Source: an uncultured Clostridia bacterium
GTDB lineage: Bacteria; Bacillota; Clostridia; TANB77; CAG-508
Assembly: GCA_934122085.1 (NCBI GenBank)
Contig: CAKOVS010000017.1
Coordinates: 1-18,421, forward strand
Reading direction: 5' to 3'
Length of the DNA stretch: 18,421 bases
Shown here: positions 1 to 7,484 of the stretch, one piece after another
Numbering within the stretch: position 1 is the stretch's first letter
Layout: each line of letters opens with the position of its first letter
The notes under the pieces: model-generated
Seen by the model: the letters and a program-made list of their open reading frames with translations, nothing else
Database searches by the model: none
Told to the model about the DNA's origin: nothing
Translations under genes and position numbers: made by a program

Positions 1-24
1 ATATACTTATATCACAAATTTAAA

Positions 25-71
25 ATTAGGACATTTTCCTAAATGATATATTAAGACATTATCATAAATGA
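25..71. repeat. Imperfect 22-bp tandem direct repeat upstream of the first small gene
   Basis: Two 22-bp copies lie at 25-46 and 50-71 and match at 19 of 22 positions; the core GACATT...TAAATGA is shared. Centre-to-centre spacing is 25 bp. The first copy also contains the inverted repeat TTAGGA/TCCTAA (26-42). Both copies lie 35-80 bp upstream of the -35 box at 106-111, where activator or repressor sites are often found. The repeat is seen directly; a regulatory role is inference. Confidence 0.5.
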
Positions 72-105
72 ATCATACTTTAAAGTCAATTTTCTTTTAA
101 AACTA

Positions 106-134
106 TTTACATTCTACTGTAATGATGATATAAT
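106..134 (+). promoter_or_regulatory. Sigma-A promoter with extended -10
   Basis: TTTACA (106-111) and TATAAT (129-134) are separated by exactly 17 bp, and TG at 126-127 gives an extended -10 (TGATATAAT). Predicted transcription start is near 141, giving a leader of about 50 nt before the ATG at 192. It drives the 60-residue gene. Confidence 0.8.
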
Positions 135-153
135 TATAAAGTTCGCTTTTAAC

Positions 154-176
154 ACCCCTATTAGGGGTAATTACCC
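154..176. promoter_or_regulatory. Two overlapping palindromes in the 5' leader, just before the Shine-Dalgarno
   Basis: ACCCCTATTAGGGGT (154-168) is a perfect inverted repeat around one base, and GGGTAATTACCC (165-176) is a perfect 12-bp palindrome. They share 165-168, so as RNA hairpins only one could form at a time. The perfect Shine-Dalgarno AAAGGAGG (177-184) starts one base later. This could be a DNA operator at about +14 to +36 or a small RNA switch controlling initiation. The symmetry is seen; the function is inference. Confidence 0.5.
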
Positions 177-191
177 AAAGGAGGAAAAGCT

Positions 192-374
192 ATGGGTATC
201 TTTAAGAAGAATACAAAAATTGCAACCACAGACATTCCTACAAAAAAATCTGACGACGACATGTATAATTCTGCATGTCTAAATGTTGCGATTGCTACTG
301 GCAATTTTAGCCACATGTCTCAGGCAGAAATTGTGGAGTGCATTGAAAGTTGTAAACCAAATTCTAACAAGTAA
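192..374 (+). CDS. Hypothetical 60-residue protein
   Basis: A short soluble-looking protein of 60 residues that I do not recognise. The N terminus is lysine-rich (MGIFKKNTK), followed by a polar stretch with KKSDDD. The C-terminal part carries three cysteines (Cys29, and a pair in ECIESC near residues 50-54). There is no membrane segment or signal peptide. The start is set by a perfect Shine-Dalgarno, AAAGGAGG, with a 7-nt spacer. The gene has its own extended -10 promoter and an intrinsic terminator at 401-434, so it is a stand-alone unit. Codons ending in C are commoner than in the housekeeping genes nearby. Small size and three cysteines would allow a peptide or regulatory role, but no modification or export genes are present, so no function is assigned. 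Confidence 0.75.
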   Translation: MGIFKKNTKIATTDIPTKKSDDDMYNSACLNVAIATGNFSHMSQAEIVECIESCKPNSNK

Positions 375-400
375 CCCATTGTAAAAAAAGTTTTTCTTTT

Positions 401-434
401 CTCACTCTACAAAAGAGTGAGTTTTATTTTTTAT
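401..434 (+). terminator. Intrinsic terminator
   Basis: CTCACTCT (401-408) pairs with AGAGTGAG (414-421) around a 5-nt loop, followed by a T-rich tail. It lies 27 nt after the stop codon at 372-374 and ends the transcript of the 60-residue gene. Confidence 0.85.
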
Positions 435-478
435 TATTTATACTATAAAAGTTTTCGATTATACCATTTTTTTATTTC

Positions 479-507
479 TTGACAATTATTGCCAAAGATG
501 CTATACT
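479..507 (+). promoter_or_regulatory. Near-consensus sigma-A promoter with extended -10
   Basis: A perfect TTGACA (479-484) and TATACT (502-507) are separated by 17 bp, with TG at 499-500 forming an extended -10. Predicted start is near 514. The 60-nt leader contains a short hairpin, AAGCC/GGCTT (520-535). The design matches the promoter at 106-134. Confidence 0.85.
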
Positions 508-575
508 TTTATAGTTCGTAAGCCTAACATGGCTTTTGTGTTAAATCTTACAAAAAATATTGGAGGATTATTATC

Positions 576-902
576 ATGGAAAACAATGAAAAAAGTAAGC
601 TTATTCAAAATGTTTCTTTTGCATTTATGGAACGAGAACCTGAATTTATAAAAACCGACAATCCTTATGAAGCAGCAAAATTTTATAAAGATTTAGCAGA
701 TAGTGATTTGTCTTTATATACAAAAAAAGACTATTATAAACTTCATAGCTTATTAGCTTCTACTGCTTTGCATAACGGAAGAATTAAAGAATTTAGCAAA
801 AATGGTTGTGTGCTTAATTTTATTTTTAGTTTTTCTGACGAAGGAAATTTTGAAGAATTCCGCGAATATTTGAGTCAAAATAATTTTGATTCTATTAAAT
901 GA
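576..902 (+). CDS. Hypothetical 108-residue protein
   Basis: Unrecognised soluble protein of 108 residues, acidic to neutral and probably mostly helical. Aromatic- and charge-rich segments stand out (residues 30-60 contain AAKFYKDLADSDL and KKDYYKLHSL), and the middle helical stretch around YKDLADSD...LLASTALHNG is faintly TPR-like. There is no signal peptide or membrane segment. The start ATG follows GGAGG (562-566) with a 9-nt spacer, and the stop is TGA. A strong private promoter (479-507) and terminator (911-940) make it a single-gene unit, like the 60-residue gene before it. I cannot assign a function; the long leader suggests expression control. Confidence 0.75.
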   Translation: MENNEKSKLIQNVSFAFMEREPEFIKTDNPYEAAKFYKDLADSDLSLYTKKDYYKLHSLLASTALHNGRIKEFSKNGCVLNFIFSFSDEGNFEEFREYLSQNNFDSIK

Positions 903-910
903 CATTGAAA

Positions 911-940
911 AAGGTCTGTGAGTTTTTTCTCACAGGCCTT
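911..940. terminator. Bidirectional terminator between convergent units
   Basis: A 12-bp stem (AAGGTCTGTGAG with CTCACAGGCCTT, one T-G wobble) around a T6 loop. On the plus strand it ends the 108-residue gene. On the minus strand it starts 8 nt after the glmM stop codon and is followed by CCTTTTTC, so it also ends the glyS-glmM run. Confidence 0.85.
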
Positions 941-947
941 TGTTCTA

Positions 948-2312
948 TTATTTACATTTTTCTTCAATCAAATTTGCAATCTCTCTTGCTCTTTTTTCAA
1001 TTACTTTTATATCTTTACCTTCAATCATAACTCTAACTAATGGCTCTGTTCCTGATGGACGAATTAATACTCTTCCATTACCAGAAAATTCTTTTTCAAC
1101 TTTTTCTATTGCTGATTTTATTTCTGAATTTTTTTCATAATCATATTTTTTGTCTGAATCTACCTTGGCATTTATTAATACTTGTGGATATTTTTGTACT
1201 AAATCACCTAATTCAGATGATTTTTTTCCACTTTCTAATAATGCCTGTATTAACATCAAAGATGTTAATATTCCATCACCAGTTGGATTATAATCTAATA
1301 ATATAACATGACCTGATTGCTCTCCACCTAAGTTATATCCATTTTTTAGCATTTCTTCTAATACATATCTATCCCCAACTTTTGTTTGAACAAAATTTAA
1401 TTTATTGGTTTCTGTATATTTATTTAAACCTAAATTACTCATTACTGTTGCTACTATAGTATCTTTTGCAAGTTTTCCTTGAGGTTTTAAATAATTTGCT
1501 ATTATAGCTAAAATTTTATCTCCATCTAATTCTTCACCATTTTCATCAACAGCTAAACATCTATCCCCATCACCATCATAGGCAATGCCTAAACTCATTT
1601 TATTTTTAACTACATATTCTTTTAACATTTCCAAATGTGTTGAACCACATTTATCATTAATATTAATTCCATCTGGATGATTATTTATAATAACATGATT
1701 TATTCCAAGTGTTTTAAATACTTTATCTGCAACTTGATATGTTGCTCCATTAGCTGTATCTATAACAACTTTAAAATCTGGTCTATTATATTTTTCTATC
1801 TTATCATCAAAATGTTTTCTAAAGAAATATACATATTCATCTAATAAATCTGTTCTAACTTCTGAAACTCCTATTTTATCTTTTACTGCAGTTAATTCAT
1901 CAAGTTTTCCTGATTCCATTACTTCTTCTATTTCTTCTTCTAATTCATCTGGAATTTTCATTCCTTTATTACTAAAATATTTAATTCCATTAAATTCAAA
2001 TGTATTGTGTGAGGCTGAAATTACAACACTTGCGTCTGCATTCAATTTTCTTGTTAAATATGCAACTGCTGGTGTTGGCATTACACCTAATAATTTTACA
2101 TTTGCACCATAACTTAAAAATCCTGCAACCATAGCACTTTCTATTAATGTTCCAGATAATCTTGTATCTCTCCCTATTAAGATTGTAGGTGCTTTATCTG
2201 TATGTTTTGATAAAACATATGCTCCTGCTTTTGCAACTTTATATACTAATTCAGGTGAAAGTTCAGTATTAGCAATTCTACGAATTCCATCTGTTCCAAA
2301 ATATTTTCTCAT
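948..2312 (-). CDS. glmM: Phosphoglucosamine mutase GlmM
   Basis: Converts glucosamine-6-phosphate to glucosamine-1-phosphate in the cytoplasm, the step before UDP-GlcNAc for peptidoglycan and other wall polymers. From the chosen start the protein has 454 residues, the normal family length. N-terminal FGTDGIR is followed by the catalytic phosphoserine loop SASHN (serine about residue 101), the metal-binding DGDGDR, the sugar-specificity motif GEQSGH and the C-terminal phosphate-binding RPSGTEP. An in-frame ATG three codons upstream (2319-2321) sits almost on the Shine-Dalgarno AAAGGA, so the ATG at 2310-2312 (MRKYFGTDG) is preferred. The usual GxRG after FGTDG reads GIRR here. It is the last gene of the glyS-hypothetical-glmM run and ends at the bidirectional terminator. 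Confidence 0.97.
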   Translation of the reverse strand: MRKYFGTDGIRRIANTELSPELVYKVAKAGAYVLSKHTDKAPTILIGRDTRLSGTLIESAMVAGFLSYGANVKLLGVMPTPAVAYLTRKLNADASVVISASHNTFEFNGIKYFSNKGMKIPDELEEEIEEVMESGKLDELTAVKDKIGVSEVRTDLLDEYVYFFRKHFDDKIEKYNRPDFKVVIDTANGATYQVADKVFKTLGINHVIINNHPDGININDKCGSTHLEMLKEYVVKNKMSLGIAYDGDGDRCLAVDENGEELDGDKILAIIANYLKPQGKLAKDTIVATVMSNLGLNKYTETNKLNFVQTKVGDRYVLEEMLKNGYNLGGEQSGHVILLDYNPTGDGILTSLMLIQALLESGKKSSELGDLVQKYPQVLINAKVDSDKKYDYEKNSEIKSAIEKVEKEFSGNGRVLIRPSGTEPLVRVMIEGKDIKVIEKRAREIANLIEEKCK

Positions 2313-2348
2313 TACAATCATTTCCTTTCTTTCATCAGTACAATTTCT

Positions 2349-3053
2349 TTAAATATCTAATTCATTTCTTAAATTATAATATCCTGTCATTATGTTTATA
2401 TCTTGAAAAAATAATTTTCCATCTTTTGTTGACCAGTATTTAGAATTACTTTCTAAGTATTTTTTTGTATTAGATATAATTGTTAAATTATCATATAATT
2501 TATCTTTACTTTTTTCTACTTTTTGTTCTATTTTTTCATATTGATTTTTCATTGAATCTGATAACATTATAGTTTTGTAAATTTCAATATAATATTCTTT
2601 GTTTGAAGAAAATTCTTGTGAATTTATTGCTTCAATTATATTTTCTTCTTTAATCATGTCTTTGCATTTTTCTAAATTTTCTTTTCCTTTTTGTTTATCT
2701 TCTTCAACTAATTTATCAATTTTTTTGAATTTTTTATCTTCAACATTAGCTGCTGAAAATACTTCATCTGCATCTAATGCTAAATTTAATTGTTCTATTT
2801 CTAAATATGTATTCTTTATATTTGTTAAATATTCTTTTATTGTTTTTTCTACAATTGCATAGTTTTTATTTGTTTTTATTTCATTATCTATTTCATCATT
2901 TATTAAATCTTGTTGTAATAATTTATTTGCTTCTTCTGTTAATTGTTTTAATTCTTGTTGTTGAAATTTGTTATACATAAATATTCCACTAATTACTGCT
3001 AATATTAATACAATTATTATTATCATTATAATTATTACTTTTTTATTTTTCAT
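2349..3053 (-). CDS. Membrane-anchored extracytoplasmic helical protein of unknown function
   Basis: About 234 residues. A short basic start (MKNKK) is followed by a very hydrophobic helix at about residues 5-25, rich in Ile and Val and lacking a lipobox cysteine, so this is an N-terminal anchor rather than a lipoprotein signal. The rest is highly charged, Lys/Glu-rich and probably helical (for example residues 27-75 and 100-160), and would face outside the membrane. An in-frame ATG 14 codons upstream (3093-3095) lies within the end of glyS. The ATG at 3051-3053 has a proper Shine-Dalgarno (AAGGG, 7-nt spacer) and is preferred, leaving 22 nt after glyS. It sits between glyS and glmM and is probably co-transcribed. 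Family not recognised; a cell-envelope role is a guess from topology and from the glmM neighbour. Confidence 0.8.
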   Translation of the reverse strand: MKNKKVIIIMIIIIVLILAVISGIFMYNKFQQQELKQLTEEANKLLQQDLINDEIDNEIKTNKNYAIVEKTIKEYLTNIKNTYLEIEQLNLALDADEVFSAANVEDKKFKKIDKLVEEDKQKGKENLEKCKDMIKEENIIEAINSQEFSSNKEYYIEIYKTIMLSDSMKNQYEKIEQKVEKSKDKLYDNLTIISNTKKYLESNSKYWSTKDGKLFFQDINIMTGYYNLRNELDI

Positions 3054-3075
3054 AGTTTTTCCCTTCATATAATAA

Positions 3076-4458
3076 TTAAAATTCAACTTTTTCACTTATC
3101 CAATTTTCTAATTCATCTATATTTACTCTTACTTGTTCCATTGTATCTCTGTCTCTAATTGTTACTGAATTATCATTTAATGTATCAAAGTCAACAGTTA
3201 CACAATATGGTGTTCCTATTTCATCTTCTCTTCTATATCTTTTTCCTATTGAACCTGCTTCATCATATTCACACATAAATTTCTTTGATAATTGTTCATA
3301 AACTTCTTGAGCTTTGTCTGATAATTTCTTTGATAATGGTAATACTGCTACTTTATATGGTGCTAATGCAGGATGTAAGTGTAACACAACTCTTGTATCT
3401 CCTTCAGTAATTTCTTCTTCATCATAAGCATTACATAAAAATGCTAATGCAACTCTGTCTGCTCCAAGTGATGGTTCTATACAATATGGTATATATTTTT
3501 CGTTTGTTTCTGGATCTAAATATGTGAAATCTTGATTTGATTGTCTTGCATGATTTGATAAATCATAATCTGTTCTATCTGCAATTCCCCATAATTCTCC
3601 CCATCCAAATGGGAATGCATATTCTATATCTGTTGTTGCTTTACTATAAAATACTAATTCTTCTGGGCTATGGTCTCTTAAACGTATATTTTCTTCTTTC
3701 ATTCCTAATGAGATTAACCAATTTTCACAGAATTTTTTCCAATATTCATGCCATTCTAAGTCTGTTCCTGGTTTGCAGAAAAATTCAAGTTCCATTTGTT
3801 CAAATTCTCTTGTTCTAAAAGTAAAGTTACCTGGTGTTATTTCATTTCTAAATGCTTTACCAATTTGTGCAATTCCCATTGGTAGTTTTCTTCTTGTTGT
3901 TCTCATTACATTTTTGAAATTTACAAATATTCCTTGTGCTGTTTCTGGTCTTAGATAGATTTCTGCTTTTGCATCTTCTGTTACACCTTGGAATGTTTTG
4001 AACATTAAGTTAAATTTACGAATTGATGTAAAATTGTGTTTTCCACAATTTGGACAACAGATATTATTATCATCTAAGAATTTTATCATTTCTTCATCTG
4101 TCATTCCATCTGCAATCATGTCTTTTCCTTGTTCATGTGCCCACTCTTCTATTAATTTGTCTGCTCTATGTCTTGTTTTACATTCTTTACAATCTATAAG
4201 TGGATCTGAAAATCCTCCAACATGTCCTGATGCAACCCATGTTTGTGGGTTCATTAATATTGCTGCATCTAATCCAACATTATATTTGCTTTCTTGTATG
4301 AATTTTTTTCTCCATAATGCTTTTACATTGTTTTTTAATTCTACTCCTAGAGGTCCATAATCCCATGTATTTGATAGCCCTCCATAAATTTCTGATCCAG
4401 GATATATATATCCTCTTGCTTTACACAAATTTACTATTGTGTCCATTGATTTTACCAT
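3076..4458 (-). CDS. glyS: Glycyl-tRNA synthetase, single-chain dimeric class II type
   Basis: Charges tRNA-Gly with glycine. The 460-residue chain is the alpha2-type GlyRS, not the separate alpha and beta subunits of Bacillus or E. coli. Seen in it: a catalytic N terminus (YPGSEIYGGLSNTWDYGP); a CxxC...CxxC metal-binding insertion (CKECK, CPNCGKHN); motif 2 (GKAFRNEITPGNFTFRTREFEQ is split by this core); motif 3 (GADRVALAFL); and a C-terminal anticodon-binding domain (PYKVAVLPLSKK onward). The start ATG follows GAGGAGG (4466-4472) with a 7-nt spacer. Expression is controlled by the glycine T-box immediately upstream. It is the first gene of a run with the membrane protein and glmM. Confidence 0.97.
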   Translation of the reverse strand: MVKSMDTIVNLCKARGYIYPGSEIYGGLSNTWDYGPLGVELKNNVKALWRKKFIQESKYNVGLDAAILMNPQTWVASGHVGGFSDPLIDCKECKTRHRADKLIEEWAHEQGKDMIADGMTDEEMIKFLDDNNICCPNCGKHNFTSIRKFNLMFKTFQGVTEDAKAEIYLRPETAQGIFVNFKNVMRTTRRKLPMGIAQIGKAFRNEITPGNFTFRTREFEQMELEFFCKPGTDLEWHEYWKKFCENWLISLGMKEENIRLRDHSPEELVFYSKATTDIEYAFPFGWGELWGIADRTDYDLSNHARQSNQDFTYLDPETNEKYIPYCIEPSLGADRVALAFLCNAYDEEEITEGDTRVVLHLHPALAPYKVAVLPLSKKLSDKAQEVYEQLSKKFMCEYDEAGSIGKRYRREDEIGTPYCVTVDFDTLNDNSVTIRDRDTMEQVRVNIDELENWISEKVEF

Positions 4459-4500
4459 TTTTATTCCTCCTCTTTTTTGCTAGTTTTTGTTTTTATACGT

Positions 4501-4551
4501 AAAAAACTTTCATTCCTAGCAATACTAAAAATATTGCTAGGGACGAAAGTT
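4501..4551 (-). terminator. T-box-controlled terminator upstream of glyS
   Basis: A 19-bp stem with a few mismatches: the arm at 4532-4550 pairs with the arm at 4506-4524 around a 7-nt loop, and a run of six U follows at 4501-4506. Its 5' arm contains CGTCCCT, which can alternatively pair with AGGG of the T-box sequence to form the antiterminator. It ends about 40 nt before the glyS start. Confidence 0.92.
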
Positions 4552-4680
4552 CTATTTCCGCGTTTCCACCCTAATTCCTAAAACTTTTTATTTAGTTTTA
4601 AGCACCTCAATTTATATTACTCCAAAGCTCCCCTTATAACACTTATTACTAATTTTCCACCTTCATTAGCTCTCTATAAA
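4501..4680 (-). promoter_or_regulatory. Glycine T-box riboswitch leader of glyS
   Basis: The leader binds uncharged tRNA-Gly and prevents termination. The T-box core AGGGTGGAAACGCGG lies at 4558-4572 (minus strand); it departs from the usual AGGGTGGNACCGCG by A for C. TGGA would pair with the tRNA acceptor UCCA, and U at the discriminator is usual for glycine tRNAs. Stem I begins at AGAGAGC (4669-4675), followed by the apical hairpin CTAAT...ATTAG. By alignment with other leaders that read codon-purine-CTTTGGAG, the specifier codon is GGA (4629-4631), a glycine codon. The terminator/antiterminator follows at 4501-4551. The core and terminator are certain; the specifier assignment is by pattern. 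Confidence 0.93.
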
Positions 4681-4733
4681 TATTTTGTTATAATTTTTCT
4701 TTTTCATTGTAATTGTTTATTAAATTAGTTATT

Positions 4734-4762
4734 ATTATATTCTTTTTGAATATAAATGTCAA
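4734..4762 (-). promoter_or_regulatory. Consensus sigma-A promoter of the glyS leader
   Basis: On the minus strand TTGACA (4757-4762) and TATAAT (4734-4739), both perfect, are separated by 17 bp. Predicted start near 4727 gives a leader of about 270 nt containing the T-box. The -35 begins only 5 nt after the mutL stop codon. Confidence 0.9.
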
Positions 4763-4766
4763 TTGT

Positions 4767-6611
4767 TTAATTATTAATTTTTAATAATTCTTCTTTATTT
4801 ATTTTTATTGTTGTAGGTCTTCCATGTGGACATGTATATGGATTTTTTAATGTTAATAAATTTTGAATTAAATATTCAACTTCTTGTGGTACTAAATCCA
4901 TATTCGCTTTTACTGCTGCTTTACATGCAACTGTTGCAACAAAACGTTCTTCCACATCTTTCAATGATGCTCTTTCGTTCGTAATCATTTCATCAAGTAC
5001 TTCTAGAAAAATATTTTTACTTTTTGCACGATATTCAATATCTGGTATTCCATTTATTTTTACAGCATTAGTTCCAAACATTTCTACATCAAATCCATAT
5101 GATTGAAATAAATTTAAATTTTTTTGTACAAATTCAAATTCTTTGTTTGTCAAATTATAAACTTCAGGCATTAAAATCATCTGGCTATTACTACTTATAT
5201 GATTTTTATAATTTTCTTTTATTTGCTCATATAATAATCTTTCATGTGCAGCATGTTGATCTATTAAATATAATTCATCTTCTATTTCAACAATTATAAA
5301 TGTTCTAAATAAAATTCCTATATATTTATAATTTACTTCTCTTTTATTTTCTCTATGTATTAATTCATTTTTTTGCTCTAATAAATTTACACTTTCATTT
5401 GCATTTATTGTTCTTCTTGCAAAATAATTTTCAGATTTTGACACACTTTCTTCTCTTTTATCATTTTCAATATTTGATAAATCTGTTTGAGTTTCTTGCT
5501 TATCTTCCATCTTTCTGTCATTATTTTCTTCATCTTCTTGTCCAAAATGGTTTGTTAAAAAATCAAATTCATTTGAAATATATTCATCATTATTTTCATC
5601 ATTTTGAGTATTTCCAAGGAAATCTTTACTTAATATAGCATTTTTTATTGCATGATAAAATATCTTATAAATTTTACTTTCATCTTCAAATCTTACTTCC
5701 ATTTTAGTTGGATGTGCATTTATATCATAAAAGTTTGCTGGCATTTCCAAATTCAAAATAAAAAATCCATATTTTCCGATTCCTGTACTTCCTTTAAATG
5801 CTTGATCAGCACTATTTATCAATACTTGATTTTTTATATTTCTCTTATTTAAAAATAATATTTGATCTTTTCTCGAATCTCTTGCTACCATTGTATTTCC
5901 AATTACACCTGTAACTTTAACATCATCTTCTTCAAAATTTACTTTTACAAGATTTTCTTTTATTTCTTTTCCATAAATTGAATAAATAACATCTTCAATC
6001 TTGCCATTTCCATTTGATTGAAAACATACTTTTCCTTCATTTATTAATTTAAATGAAATTGAAGGAATTGATAATGCTGCCTTTTGAATCCAGTCTTTTA
6101 TATATTTGAATTCTGTTGCATCTTGTTTTAAAAATTTATATCTAACTGGTACATTGAAAAATAAATTTTCTACCATTATTGTTGTCCCTAGTTGTGCGCC
6201 TGTTTCTTCTCTTTCTAAAATATCTCCAGCTTCTGCTACAAGTTTTGTTCCAAAATCATCATTACTTGTTCTTGAAATCATAGTAAGTTTTGCAACAGAT
6301 ACTATACTTGCTAATGCTTCACCTCTAAAACCCATTGTATAAATTTTTTCTAGATCTTCGATTTTTCTTAATTTAGATGTAGCATGTCTTTCAAGTGCTA
6401 TATCCATATCATCTTTAGGAATTCCTTTTCCATTATCAATTACTTTTATTAATTGTTTTCCACCTTTTTTTATTTCAATAATTATTTTTGTTGCACCAGC
6501 ATCTATTGAGTTTTCAACAACTTCTTTAACTACATTTAATGGTCTTTCTATTACTTCACCTGCAGCTATTTTATTTATTGTTAAATCATCTAATAAAACT
6601 ATATTTCCCAT
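4767..6611 (-). CDS. mutL: DNA mismatch repair protein MutL (endonuclease type)
   Basis: Links MutS mismatch recognition to strand incision and excision. The protein has 614 residues, normal for the family. The N-terminal GHKL ATPase shows ENSIDAGA (33-40), DNGKGI (59-64) and GFRGEAL (94-100). A polar linker of roughly residues 330-430 precedes the C-terminal dimerisation and nuclease domain, which carries DQHAAHER (451-458), an ACK motif (562-564) and CPHGRP (594-599). This set marks a MutL with its own metal-dependent nicking activity, as in bacteria lacking MutH. The ATG directly abuts the stop codon of the acyltransferase gene, with AAGGAC as ribosome site, so the two are translationally coupled. 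mutS, the usual partner, is not in this window. No terminator separates mutL from the glyS promoter. Confidence 0.97.
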   Translation of the reverse strand: MGNIVLLDDLTINKIAAGEVIERPLNVVKEVVENSIDAGATKIIIEIKKGGKQLIKVIDNGKGIPKDDMDIALERHATSKLRKIEDLEKIYTMGFRGEALASIVSVAKLTMISRTSNDDFGTKLVAEAGDILEREETGAQLGTTIMVENLFFNVPVRYKFLKQDATEFKYIKDWIQKAALSIPSISFKLINEGKVCFQSNGNGKIEDVIYSIYGKEIKENLVKVNFEEDDVKVTGVIGNTMVARDSRKDQILFLNKRNIKNQVLINSADQAFKGSTGIGKYGFFILNLEMPANFYDINAHPTKMEVRFEDESKIYKIFYHAIKNAILSKDFLGNTQNDENNDEYISNEFDFLTNHFGQEDEENNDRKMEDKQETQTDLSNIENDKREESVSKSENYFARRTINANESVNLLEQKNELIHRENKREVNYKYIGILFRTFIIVEIEDELYLIDQHAAHERLLYEQIKENYKNHISSNSQMILMPEVYNLTNKEFEFVQKNLNLFQSYGFDVEMFGTNAVKINGIPDIEYRAKSKNIFLEVLDEMITNERASLKDVEERFVATVACKAAVKANMDLVPQEVEYLIQNLLTLKNPYTCPHGRPTTIKINKEELLKINN

Positions 6612-7403
6612 TTATTTTTTGTCCTTATATTCATATTTTATAAATTCAAAATTACTATTTTTACTTCTTTCAACCATTTGATTATAGACTCTATCTCTTA
6701 AATCTTTTTTCTGTTCTTGTTTTGTTTCCAAATCTTTATTTACAAAAAATGGTCCATCTATATATGAAGTAATTTTTACTTTATTTTTTCCTCTTTTTTG
6801 ATATGTATTTGTTATACAAAATACAGGTTTATCTAATTCAATTGGATATTTAAAAGATACACTTTTAAATGGCCTTATTTTTGTATAATATGGCCAAATA
6901 TGAGCCTCAGGATATATTGTTATAGAATGACCTTTTTGAATATGATATTTTATAGCATTTAGAAAATTCTTCATTCCATCTTTACCTGTTGGGATTGGAA
7001 TTGCTCCAAACATTTGCACAAAGTTTCCAAGGAACTTCATTGATACATTTTCTGGATTTACTATCAAATAATTTCTTTTAGGATAGATTACATTTGAGGT
7101 TAAAAATGTGTCAGCAAAAACTTGTGTATGATTTGCATACACAAAATATCCTTCTTTTTTATATTTTTTTAACTTTTCTTTTCCTATATATTTTATTCTA
7201 AATTTTAATTTTGCATATAATACCTTTATAGGCACACTTAGCACATTTTGTACTAAAAAATGTGCTAAGTTCCAAAATATATTTTTATGCAAATATTTAT
7301 ATTTTTCATCTATTACTCTTGGAGTTATATGTGAACCTGAAAATTCATCATTTAACTCATCTGAATAATAGTAAATTTCTTGTTCTTTCATTTTTAATCT
7401 CAT
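6612..7403 (-). CDS. PlsC-like lysophospholipid/glycolipid acyltransferase
   Basis: Member of the 1-acylglycerol-3-phosphate acyltransferase superfamily, expected to move an acyl chain onto a lipid or lipid-linked acceptor at the inner face of the membrane. 263 residues from the chosen start. Motif I reads NHTQVFAD (91-98), with five residues between His and Asp instead of the usual four. The glycerophosphate-site motif reads YPEA rather than FPEG, within IYPEAHIWPYYTKIRPFK. A hydrophobic, partly amphipathic segment lies at about 40-65. The open frame could start at a TTG (7419-7421), but AAGGAA sits just before the ATG at 7401-7403, which is preferred. The same block (YPE..W..YTK..P.K) recurs in the acyltransferase half of the upstream fusion protein, so the two are related. 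The substrate is unknown. Confidence 0.85.
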   Translation of the reverse strand: MRLKMKEQEIYYYSDELNDEFSGSHITPRVIDEKYKYLHKNIFWNLAHFLVQNVLSVPIKVLYAKLKFRIKYIGKEKLKKYKKEGYFVYANHTQVFADTFLTSNVIYPKRNYLIVNPENVSMKFLGNFVQMFGAIPIPTGKDGMKNFLNAIKYHIQKGHSITIYPEAHIWPYYTKIRPFKSVSFKYPIELDKPVFCITNTYQKRGKNKVKITSYIDGPFFVNKDLETKQEQKKDLRDRVYNQMVERSKNSNFEFIKYEYKDKK

Positions 7404-7425
7404 TCTTTCCTTAAGATACAAGTCT

Positions 7426-7479
7426 GATTGGAAAAGAATTAAAATTTGACACAGCCAAAATTATAATTATTTTTCAATC
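7426..7479 (-). other. Intercistronic hairpin between the fusion gene and the plsC-like gene
   Basis: Arms of 15 nt at 7426-7440 and 7465-7479 match at 13 of 15 positions around a 24-nt loop. The 81-nt gap is the only appreciable spacing in the four-gene run. On the minus strand the hairpin lies just after the stop codon of the fusion gene and lacks a following U-run, so it is not a normal terminator. mRNA processing or stabilisation is possible. Confidence 0.45.
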
Positions 7480-7484
7480 CACCT

